A stretch of DNA of 64,000 bases from contig JAZARR010000172.1 of the NCBI GenBank assembly GCA_037389465.1, positions 2,294,001 to 2,358,000 of the forward strand, written 5' to 3'. The position numbers were made by a program, and so were the translations under genes. The DNA is from Baylisascaris procyonis. Its lineage: Eukaryota; Nematoda; Chromadorea; Rhabditida; Ascarididae. A model generated the notes under the pieces. The model was given only the letters and a program-made list of their open reading frames with translations, ran no database searches and was not told the DNA's origin. Positions 51,101-60,511 of the stretch are shown piece by piece (position 1 is the first letter of the stretch; each line of letters opens with the position of its first letter).

Positions 51101-53316
51101 ATTAATTAGCTATGGTTTTGTACATATCATGGAAGCTGAACCATTTTTTTCGTTTTACTATCAATTTGCATGATTTTTTTTCCGCATTTTTAAAAATATT
51201 TGCACTTTCTTATTGATTTATGATTTAATATAGTGCAAAAGACAAAACTTCTTCTGATGAGAACACCGAATTAAAGCTTAATCTACAATTTTGGAAAAAT
51301 TTATTTAATTATAAAATTGTACAGTGCTCCGAATATTACCTCCGAGTAGCCCATTTTTTTGCGATTTATATAGGACTTTATAAATGAGAGAATATTCGTG
51401 GTATTGAAATATCTAGTGGATGTATTGATGCAACTTAATTTCAGACGATTACACTTAGCCGAACAGAAGAAATGTACTATAGTTCGATGGTCACTATTGG
51501 TCAACAGCTATGATGATTCTTGCTGACAGCCGTATTTTAGTTTATTTGCTCAAATAAACTTTTCTAACATTTTCCCATAGAATATTACGAATTGGTAGTT
51601 TTAGATTTCTAATTTTGGAGCATCACAGAAATTCAATCGGTTTCTTTTTGAATCGATGAAAATGTCGCACATTATATGAGAAGTATGGAAGATGGATGAA
51701 CACAATAAATCAACGTTACAAGGAGATGCTTCGAGATGGGTACGAAAAATAAAACCTACTATTTTCCTTTAATAATACTTAGAATTTATATAGAAGGCTT
51801 GCATAATATTGAAAATAATATTGAAAAAAACTCCGTCAACTATTGCTACATTGGGAAGAGATTTTATAAAGGTGAAATCCAGAGCTGGCATCTCAGAAAA
51901 AAGCTAGAATTAAAGGACTCCTAAGTCGGAATCGGAACCCCAGTGAATCCAGAATTCCGACAAAAGAATTGATTAGATAATATTCCCGTCTTATTTTAAA
52001 GTTCTTTTGAGTGGCTAAGATTTAGATGATAGGAACTTCTCATGGCAGGCGAAAATGCTGTCTGCAGACGATTTCAATTTTACAACCATTCGCTTGCTGA
52101 GCAATTATTCCATTACTGGGCTACATCACCAACTTTCAATCATCACCACTCCATACTGAAAAATCAGTAGCTGATGATACGGAAGTAGGTAGCTCAATGT
52201 TATAACGTCCGCTCGACGTGCAAAAATCGCGAGTTCAAACCCACTATTTTTATGACTTTTCACTATTTTTATGACTTATCGCGAGTATAAATGACTTTTC
52301 ATCAGCCGTTAAAATGCGTTACTTCTTGCCTCTATTTCCATCCAGCAAGTGTTAGAGGCCTTGATACTTAAGAGATCTGCTCGTGCTATGAAAAACCTTT
52401 CTCAACACTTCCGTTTTATGCATCATATTGAAGCTGATTATTTCCGGTCTTTATTTTTCCGTGCCTTTCGAGATAAGCTCTTCAAAGGTGCACATAAGAT
52501 ACTGTTAAAGCGCTGGACTTTCATATATGTGAGTACAAGAAAATCGATTAATAATATAATCAATCACTAATATTGAAATGAAAATAATAGTATCAGTGGC
52601 GACATGCAAATAAAGATTCAATTAGTAATATGCAAATTAAAACACCTATAACAATATTCATTAATAATATCATCGAAAGTTTTCTAAAATCAAATTGGCT
52701 AATATAAAATATAAAATATGGTTAAGTGTATGATGGGTGATATACAATTTGACACTATTAATTAGGAAGTGAAAATTTGACAACTTTCGCATAGTTCACG
52801 AAATTGGTGAAATACTATGAGAGCTAATCCCACTATCCATTAAGAAATAGAATTACAAAGCTGATCGGAAAAATATATTGCATAAATATTATAAAAATGA
52901 AAATGAAAACAATAATATTTCTTATGATGTCGGCTAATTAAATATTTAGCACAAATGATTAAATAGTTGTACAAATTTCTATTAATAAATGAATATTTAA
53001 AAAGTTAAATGCATTTTTTTTTAAATTAGAGAATAAAATAGTTACACAAATATTTGCTACTATGTTTGAAATGCATAAATGAATCAACTATCAATATCGC
53101 TATGATATCTCGATCGCTGGTGAATTTAACTGCAATTAATATCAGCCCGAAATGCGTCAACGATGAAAAAATATCGAATACTTGGCAAAACTTTAGCCAC
53201 TATTTTAGTGGAACAAACTTACTTACCGTATAGACTGTTGCTGAGGTTAATAATAGAAGGATAAATATTGATATATGTGGTTTTGGCAAGTTGCCAATCG
53301 TTATCAAAAATTCCAT
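32472..53316 (-). CDS. Uncharacterised secreted Ser/Gly-rich protein (about 864 aa)
   Basis: Minus-strand exons: 53316-53227, 43497-43373, 42948-42798, 42363-42145, 41625-41379, 38867-38634, 38183-38079, 37370-36707, 35979-35690, 34621-34431, 33740-33624, 32985-32848 and 32495-32472. Every junction is in phase with canonical GT/AG. Exon 1 encodes a signal peptide with core ISIFILLLLTSATVYT. The mature part starts with acidic QSSDDDD, then basic clusters (RRHR, KRRAR, RQRPRLRIRKP). A Ser/Asn/Thr-rich region follows, then a Gly/Ser/Phe-rich region at residues about 440-600 with GGGSGRF/GGFGGGSG-type units. A proline-rich segment (PGAAVPPPVPAISLGG) follows, and a predicted helical C-terminal domain of about 90 residues (QAINHFEQGTPLESAAIDIL, LLGHVDRTIGIDNLQRL, ending LLPILFA). 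Composition suggests an extracellular or matrix protein. I do not recognise the family. Exon 1 and the 24-base last exon are the weakest calls; the 9.7-kb first intron may hide small exons. Confidence 0.7.
34095..34251 (+). pseudogene. Antisense coding-like fragment in an intron of the secreted-protein gene
   Basis: A plus-strand open frame of about 50 codons after an ATTGATAG acceptor-like site, ending at TGA 34249-34251. Codon choice looks protein-like (SKLKEYILEIANPQP, then RRTLITEIHKDRVLPPVV). It lies wholly within the intron 34430-33741 of the minus-strand gene. Not recognised. It may be a decayed exon or mobile fragment. Confidence 0.25.
37953..37984. repeat. (TTAA)n tetranucleotide repeat
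   Basis: Eight tandem TTAA units in an intron of the secreted-protein gene. Confidence 0.95.
42074..42114. repeat. (TA)n microsatellite
   Basis: About 40 bases of TA repeat, 30 bases downstream (minus sense) of the donor ending the exon 42363-42145. Confidence 0.97.
44571..44586 (+). repeat. Poly-C run (poly-G on minus)
   Basis: CCC-A-C(12) followed by poly-A, inside the long first intron of the secreted-protein gene. G-quadruplex potential is on the minus strand, that is, in the pre-mRNA sense. Confidence 0.93.
46886..47075 (+). mobile_element. RTE-type LINE 3' fragment, copy B
   Basis: Begins near GAATGGACACCATGGACTGG and aligns along about 160 bases with the reverse complement of copy A. 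Shared words include GGACACCA, GAACCAACTG and GTGGAAGCGATA, and both run into a (TAAA)n tail (here 47040-47075). The frame reads RNKWKRYKRTYVRQ, resembling the DRDRWR...YVQQW ending of RTE endonuclease-reverse transcriptases. A (TA)n stretch follows the tail. It lies in the long first intron of the secreted-protein gene, antisense to it. Confidence 0.8.
52183..52248 (+). pseudogene. Degenerate tRNA-like sequence (A and B boxes)
   Basis: TAGCTCAATG (A-box-like) is followed 35-40 bases later by GAGTTCAAACCC (B-box-like). Between them is an anticodon-arm-like TCCGC-TCGACGT segment whose 3' stem half has decayed to GCAAA. The T-stem and acceptor stem no longer pair. It is best read as a tRNA pseudogene, possibly of a Val (GAC) type, or the head of a tRNA-derived SINE. 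A 19-bp tandem duplication (52242-52279) starts inside its 3' end. Confidence 0.45.
52346..52528 (+). other. Unassigned plus-strand exon candidate
   Basis: Preceded by a strong acceptor (CTCTATTTCCATCCAG) and followed by a perfect GTGAGT donor. Exactly 61 codons, phase 0 to 0, with coding-like codon use: VLEALILKRSARAMKNLSQH, then a Phe/Arg-rich stretch ending KILLKRWTFIY. No flanking exons of the same gene were found and the protein was not recognised. It lies in the long intron of the minus-strand gene, so it would be a nested gene if real. Confidence 0.35.
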
Positions 53317-56300
53317 TTAAGTAACAGAGCTTAGTATCCTGGTGGAAAGCATGAAGGATGCGCTCGAAACGAAATGCAAAGATATGGAAGAGGATATTTA
53401 CGTAGAGACGAGAGAGTGTGCTGTATCGGCACTGACACAATTTAACACAACGTCGTCGCTCTAGTTCAATACGTACATAGGCGGGTCCGCTAATCAACGT
53501 CGTCTCTTCACTATGAGACCACTAGATTGGTGTATGAGACATAATTTATTCTGCATTGGTCAGAGAAATACGAATCCTTTAATATCTTCTTATTTCAATC
53601 CTCATCCATTTGCTAGAGAGCGTCATCGATCGTATACGAGAGATGGCGATTTCACTTTCATAGACCTGTTTCGTTGAATGTGCAATACAATCATTGATCA
53701 CTACCTATACCCGTTTGTCCACTAATCCATCTCTCTATATTCAACATCGAGTAGTGATTATTTCACATTCCACAATATTTGCCAATGATATTCTCATCAA
53801 TCATTGATGTCATATTCATAATAATGTGTCGTTTCGTTGCAAAGATGATTTCGAGAAATTGAATCCATTCATAGATATTTGCGATGAAACAACATCTAAA
53901 GAAGTGTTAACCAATGCCAACACTTCAAAGGGAAGTCGACATGAGAAGACAGGGATGGGAGAATGTTGAAAGATCTCTTTCAGGTGTTGGACAGGTGTTT
54001 GGCAATTGGGCAGATGTCTAGTGAGAGATATACCTTCCAAACACTTCGTTCACCTTGTTCACCGACTAAAATTATTTTCATTTAGCGATTCTATTTCATT
54101 ATTTTTAATCTTCAAATATCCCACCGTATTTCCTCTTCCACTGAAACTAGAAATGATCATTCCGAATGCTACAATTCAGTCCATTCCTATCGGTAGCCAA
54201 ACGCCTTTTTGTTCTCATAAATAATAATATCTCACTGCAAAAAAAGGCAATATGTTTTTGTCATGTATACTAAATTAAAATATATAATAGAATATTGGCG
54301 CATGAATAATATCATTCTGCTAAATATTTTAGAAATTTTATAATGGAATATACTTCAAGATTTTTCTTTGCCCTTGCATATCACGATCTATGGTATAAAA
54401 GGTATAAAATAAACCATCGAATGGTTTATTTTTTCAGCCAGAAATTAAAACTATTCTAGGTTTGTTAATTTGCAGTGCAATTATTATAAAAAGTCATTAT
54501 CATCACCATTATAAGTGGAAGAGAAAAATTATAAAAAATTATTGTAATTAGTTAATTATTTAAAAAATAAAATAATATTATTATTTAAAAAATTGTTAGA
54601 GCCTGCTTTATGAAATATTACTAGGATATTGCCGTATACAATAATAATAAATAATATTCGTCGATGTCGGATTCACCATATCCGAATTTATTATCATTAA
54701 ATTTTTTAAGTCGAATCCATTATTTTCGAAACGAATTTATTAAAATGATTCATATTCGAAGAATTTTAATACTACCTTTAGTATTGGTAAGCTCGACATT
54801 TAATGGATTTAAAATTTCTTTTCTCTAAGGCGATCATCTAATTTTCCTATACGATTCGTATAGACAATAGAATTGTTTATAATGCTCAAAAACTTGTTCT
54901 CATCGACACTGAAATATCTATCATTTCATCGTATCCCATTTGCTATTCGTTTCGTGATTTCATTTAGAATATTTCCCTACTTATACGATATTTATTCTGA
55001 GATTGTTTTCAATTTTCAGGGACTGTTTTCAAACTAGTCCTTATACTCGCTTCCTCATCCTTCCCTTCCATTACCTTCTTATCCACTCCATCGAAATATG
55101 AGAATATGAGAGTATTTAGATTTCGTTGGGAACTAATACGATAAGTTGAGAATTATTTATTTATTTATTTATTCAATAATATTTACATTTATGTAAACAT
55201 TCGCCAAGAATTGCAAAAATAATCGTCTTGTAAATATTTCAATCATAATTATTACGAATTAATTTTTATTTATATTCACTTTGTTTTACCGCTTTATCTC
55301 ATACATTTTTTTATGGAATTTATCCAACGTTTCCTTTTTTGTAATTTTTTGGCCAAAATTCGCGATTTTTTCGTTTAATATTTACTTTCGCATTGGAGTT
55401 GTTTTGATCGGCACATTTTTATCAAATAGAATAGAAAAGAAGAAATTAATGGACTTTTAAATATGCAACATTCCTGTCAATTTCTAGCTATTCTCATAAT
55501 TAATAATAACTCATAATTAATAACTATTTTCATAATAATATTCTCACAATTAATAACTATTAATATGTATTAAAGAGCGGATTTTTTAAAGTAAATTAGA
55601 ATCAGTAAATTTCATTCACATCTTGAGAGACTACATCGAATAGTTTTGATCTTTTATTGTTCTACCAATTGAACATAATCGTTTTTATATTTGAATTTGG
55701 CGCATTGAACATTATTATAAAAAAACAACGATTTTTTTTGCACCGACTTAGAAAATTTCATAGACGCAATGCAATTTTAAAGATCACGTTTTGAAAGATG
55801 GAAAATTTCACATCGTTTTTTGACTGAATAGCCATTCACAATCCATAGATTAAATACATTCAACTGCTAGAAATAATAAACGTTGTTCATTCAAGATTTA
55901 TTACAAAGATTTAGTGTCGTCGAATTATAGAGCTGTAAAAAATTGATCATTGGTCCTCCTAAAAAACAATCAAATACGTCGAATGTGGAATATTCCCTAA
56001 TCTTGTGAATATTACTCATTGTTATGTTTTTCTTAGAATATAATATAAGATTTTAATTTTATAATATTCAAATTCTTTATTTATAGAAATTAAGGACGAT
56101 GAGAATTTATATTATTTGAGGAATTAAAACTTTTTTTATAGATTGTAGAAGAATTTTTTCACAAAAAAATCTTCCAGTGAAAAATATAATTGACCAATAA
56201 TGAATATAATTTATTGAAACTAAATAAATTTTCACAACATTTTTTTTCCGATTCGTCAATGCAAATTTTGCAACATTTTTAAATGTCCATCTCTCTTCCA

Positions 56301-58290
56301 TTTAGATGGACTTTCTGATTTTCGAAATTTTTGAAAATTATTCGTTCAATCAATTCCATTCATTAGGATCGTATTTATTAATATCATATGAGTTTTTTTT
56401 ATTTTTATATTCATAAATTAATTACCGTTAAAGAAACAATAGACGAATAACGTAAATTTGCGCTATTATAATTTGACTCTTTCACTGAAACGAGGAAAAT
56501 GTTAATGTTGATATAATTCTTTGATATTACTGATAAAATTGATAATGATAAGATAATGTTGCTTAATAAAAGTGAAATCGAAAGAGATGATAACGATGGA
56601 TTTGGCGAATTTTATCCTGGACATTTCAATGCCTAGAATAGTTTCTTCTCAACTTTTAATTATATAGGTTTTGAAAGGTTTAAATTATATTCACAATGAA
56701 TATTATGATGCATTTATTCGCTTTAGTTATGCAAATTTTGAAATCTTATGCAAGCGCAATTTTAAAGAAAAATAATTAAAGATTATTTTTGGGTATAGAA
56801 AAGTTGCGTCACTTGAAATTACAACGACAGATATTAATTCTTTTTTTTAAAGAAAATTAAAACCAGGTCAGCAATGAGATATGTTAGAAATTCTTTTTTG
56901 ATGTCTCCTTCCCTCATTTCCGGAATTCATCTCCTGCTTGTTCCCTCCTATCAGTTATCGGGCAAATCTTTTTTTTGAAAGCTAAAAAGTGTTTTCCAAA
57001 TTTGAAATAACAAGAAATGCTGATTATTAAGAGAAGTGAAAATTTTTTCAATGATATCACATGCAAAATAAATTCCATTGATTTTCTTACACTTGCATTG
57101 CTAGATTTTTCTGAATCACACTGAATAAAGGATTTCTTTAATAGTAAAATTTTTTTTCCTATTTAAGTTGAAACTCGATCCTCAACTTAAATAGGAAAAA
57201 ATATTTTACTATTAAATGAATTAAGTAAAGAATTAAAATCGAGCTTATTTGAGCTTAATTAGGTTCGAGCTTATTTTAATATTCTTTATTAATTCATTAT
57301 GCAATTCCCAAAGTTCAAATATATCAGCGCAAATTCTTAGAGAATTAGATTGAAGTTGAAAATACTACCACTATGAATTTAATTCAAAAATTTCGTTGAA
57401 TATATTTTCTACAATCGTAGTTACAAATTTACATATTTACATATGATCGACGTTATATTAATTTCCAAGCAAATGAAATGTTTGATGGAAAAATTGCGAT
57501 TGTTCAGCTTATGTGGAATATATGTCATGCTGTCAATAACGTTTACAATGGTCTATTTCAGATGAGTAATAATATCTAATGTGGATCATAGTGGAAGAAA
57601 TATTTGATGGATTAGCGAATCGATTGGATTTTTAAGTTTTTATGAAAAGAGAAATTTTAATGAAAAAATTTTATTTTGTTTTTTTTTTCTGGTGAAAAAT
57701 TCTATTTATAATAGTGACTAAATTGTGAGAATTTATCAATTTGTTGAGTGCATTAATTTATTGCTTGTATTGAAGGATTTATATGAAGTTAATGCTGTCC
57801 CGAATTGTCCCGACCTCTATTCCCCTCCCTCTCACTCGCACAATAAGAAAAACTCCGTTCTAGATTTCTGAGATAGTAAATAATATCTGCTTCAATAAAG
57901 TCCCCATGCCTCTAACCAACACCCCCCCCCCCACCTCCTGTTTCAGAATCTCTTTCCTTCGTGGCAACAATAAAATGCAAAAAGGTTAACCTTTGCATTT
58001 TCCATGTCTTGATATGTTTCGCATAATTTTTAGAACAAAAATAATTGCATCTTCAGAGAAATTCGTCAATGATCTCTTCTCAGTTGCTAAGAAGTTTGGG
58101 AAAATTCAATTCCCAAAGGTATCTTTCAAAGTTATATAGTATTTTGCCCAGTGAGTTGCCGTAGATTACTTCATTCTATATGAAACATTTTCCATCACAG
58201 TAAAGATGAGTATGTTTTTTTCTTAAGCAAATATACAGATTAATCAGTAGAAAATACTTTCGACAATTTTGTAGAGAATCATTTTCGTAC
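53317..58290. other. Region with no recognised gene
   Basis: The left end should hold the promoter and leader of the secreted-protein gene. The rest is AT-rich. An open frame near 53816-54040 (both strands partly open) was inspected and not recognised. A 34-bp inverted repeat lies at 57138-57215 and a short C-run near 57920. No exon with convincing splice signals was found. Confidence 0.5.
57138..57215. repeat. Near-perfect 34-bp inverted repeat (hairpin, possible MITE relic)
   Basis: Arms 57138-57171 and 57182-57215 are complementary at all but one position, separated by a 10-base loop. Arm sequence runs from TTAATAGTAAAA to TTTAAGTTGA. No obvious target-site duplication or transposase was seen. 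It may be a small foldback element or a recent inverted duplication. Confidence 0.85.
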
Positions 58291-58383
58291 GATGTCTCTC
58301 TTCCAACTTCAAATGATCTCTGTAAGTGGGCTGAAATACTGTCTGCAATGGCTTTATGTGCCAGCCGGTTGTCGTGCATAATT
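58291..58383 (-). other. Exon candidate, minus strand, frame unresolved
   Basis: Bounded by TTATACAG on the 5' side and a GTACGA donor on the 3' side (minus sense). Two frames are open through it: one reads IMHDNRLAHKAIADSISAHL, the other TTGWHIKPLQTVFQPTYRDH. The first faintly recalls the HDNA-x-x-H motif of mariner transposases, and a CDGKCF stretch about 100 bases downstream recalls their C-terminus, but the catalytic regions are absent. Either a decayed transposase or an exon of an unknown gene. Confidence 0.25.
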
Positions 58384-59311
58384 CTGTATAATTATTCGGG
58401 AATTCATCTTAATAATTTTTAACACTATACTCTAGAATCAATGACTTTCATTTTTGGGTGTACATAATAGATATAAAGTTCAAATAACGAGTAATTAAAC
58501 TCAAACATGAGTTTCCACCTTGACCACTAGTTTAATAATTGTCAATTATCTTTATTGTTAATAAGATACCTATGTCATCTATCAAATTCAATTATAAGAT
58601 GTGATGAAGTTTGCTCGATTCGATTACAATCGCTTTTTTATGCACATGTTAAAGGAACGTGAAAATTGCCGTCTAAAAGATATTAATTACGTGTCGTGAG
58701 AGTAGAATTCACAACGGCGATCACGGCCACAACAATGTTTGTTTGCATTACGATCCAAGAAAAACGCATTGTAGACTATTTCTTTTATGATCACATTATA
58801 TATACACTTCAGCATTACGGCCAATGCAATCTTTTTCAATTTTTTGAAGGGTCTCTTTCCTAGAGAGAGATTTGATTTTTTTTTTTTAAAAAACCCCTCC
58901 TCTTATCTTCATAAAACTATTCTTTAAATGCAACTCTATCATTTAGCAGTTAGAGCTTTATATCCTGGTCTTTTTTTTGCGTGAATATGAAAAGGCATAC
59001 TATGAATAATGGATTTCAAATCGGAACTGTTCTTTTTTTTTTTTAGCACTGGCGATGGCTGACAGATAGCGAAATTTCTCTCTGTAGTAAGCAGAAGTGA
59101 GAGGGTGGGGTGGGGTGGGGGGGGGGAGGAGACGCTGTGAAGAAATGGCAATAAATCATACTGTCATCTGCATGATTTTTTTTTGAATTTTTGAATTTCG
59201 GCCATCTGACCCCTCACTCTGCCTTTCCCTTCGAAATTTTCCGATTCCCATCTAGTGATTACAATGCGCTAATAATTATCTTTAATAATCAAACATTTAG
59301 AATGCACTTCT

Positions 59312-59533
59312 TTAACCTCTGACTTTTCCCAGCAATTTTCTTGGGCAATTTTTTGAGGAATTTTTTTTTTTCGTTTCGAACGCTTTCAAGCGAACATAGT
59401 AATGATTGCCATTCACGCAAATCACGCAAAATTCTAAGAGGATTTCATCGCCGATCGTCATACTACCGGAATCGAAATCGTCCACTCGAATCGAAATCAA
59501 ACGATCATATATCGGTTCTTCGAATTGATCTTT
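59312..59533 (-). CDS. Terminal exon of an unidentified minus-strand gene
   Basis: Acceptor TACATATAG, then 73 codons and a TAA at 59314-59312. The frame begins KDQFEEPIYDRLISIRVDDF and continues through GDEILLEFCVICVNGNHYYV and RLKAFETK to a basic tail. The alternation of acidic and hydrophobic residues suggests a beta-rich domain, and codon use is coding-like. The upstream exon or exons were not found between here and the neighbouring small gene at 60512. It could belong to a separate gene whose first exon is short. Family not recognised. Confidence 0.5.
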   Translation of the reverse strand, partial: KDQFEEPIYDRLISIRVDDFDSGSMTIGDEILLEFCVICVNGNHYYVRLKAFETKKKNSSKNCPRKLLGKVRG

Positions 59534-59979
59534 CTATATGTACGTCATAATTTATTGTACTAGCTTGTGGAATTCGAATATTGACAGAATATCGGCCATA
59601 AAAGTTTGGAGAAAAATTGCAAAGAAAATTTCACTAAAATTTGTGAAAATTTTGTAAACATTACGACATAACTGAAAAAATTTTCGGTCAACTTTGAATT
59701 TTTAATTTTTTAAATGTTTCTTTTTGCGATTAATGTGGACAAATAGCGAATTAATAATTGCTTATTTGCTAAGTCTGAGAAAGTTTTAATCTATTTTTGG
59801 TATTTACATATATTTTTGTTCCTTTTTATAGCTTTTGAAGAATGAAATTTTTACCAGAAAAAACGAAATAATTTGATATGAATGACAAAAAAATTTTTTA
59901 ACACTCTCAAAGTTGCTCTGAAATTTCGCTCATATATTAGAGGTATTTGTTTTGTACTTGACAGATTTACTCGTAAAAA

Positions 59980-59982
<3 letters not shown>

Positions 59983-60044
<62 letters not shown>
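59983..60044. repeat. (TA)n microsatellite
   Basis: About 62 bases of pure TA repeat upstream (minus sense) of the orphan terminal exon. Confidence 0.98.
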
Positions 60045-60047
<3 letters not shown>

Positions 60048-60511
60048 ATTGAAGTTTTTGATTAAATTCTGTGGCAAAAAAAGAAAACACCGATTGTATC
60101 GGCAGATTGAACAATGCACGGAACAAATTTTCACCGAATGCCGATAAATTTTTAAGCGATATCGAAATGAAATCGTAAATCCTCTAAGAGCGATAATAAC
60201 ACATAAAAGGAGACAAATGACAAATATAAAAGATGATAGTCATCTACGATTAATTTTTTGACTCATGACATATAATCAACGTTTCATATGAAGGTTTTCG
60301 AAAGAAAACCCTCCCTCGCTCACTTTCGTCTCCTCTCATCTCCACCTCTCCCATTCCCTCTCCCCTACCTAGAACTTAATTTTAAATAAGTCACTCTATC
60401 GCAATAAATTGCTTTCATATGCATATGCTCATTTGCCAGAAGAAAATTCGTTAAAATAGAAAATTTATGACGTCATCGTTCACATCAGATTATTTCCAGC
60501 TGCGATCCTTT

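Larger units (their letters stand above)
43498..53226 (-). other. Long first intron of the secreted-protein gene
   Basis: About 9.7 kb, far longer than any other intron here. It is mostly AT-rich unique sequence and holds LINE copy B, a poly-C run, a tRNA-like degenerate sequence near 52190 and an unassigned plus-strand exon-like ORF at 52346-52528. No further exon of the secreted-protein gene could be placed with confidence. Confidence 0.5.

Noticed and set aside
53816..54040. ORFs on both strands with moderate GC
   Set aside because: Both strands are open over part of the segment, splice signals are poor, and nothing was recognised.
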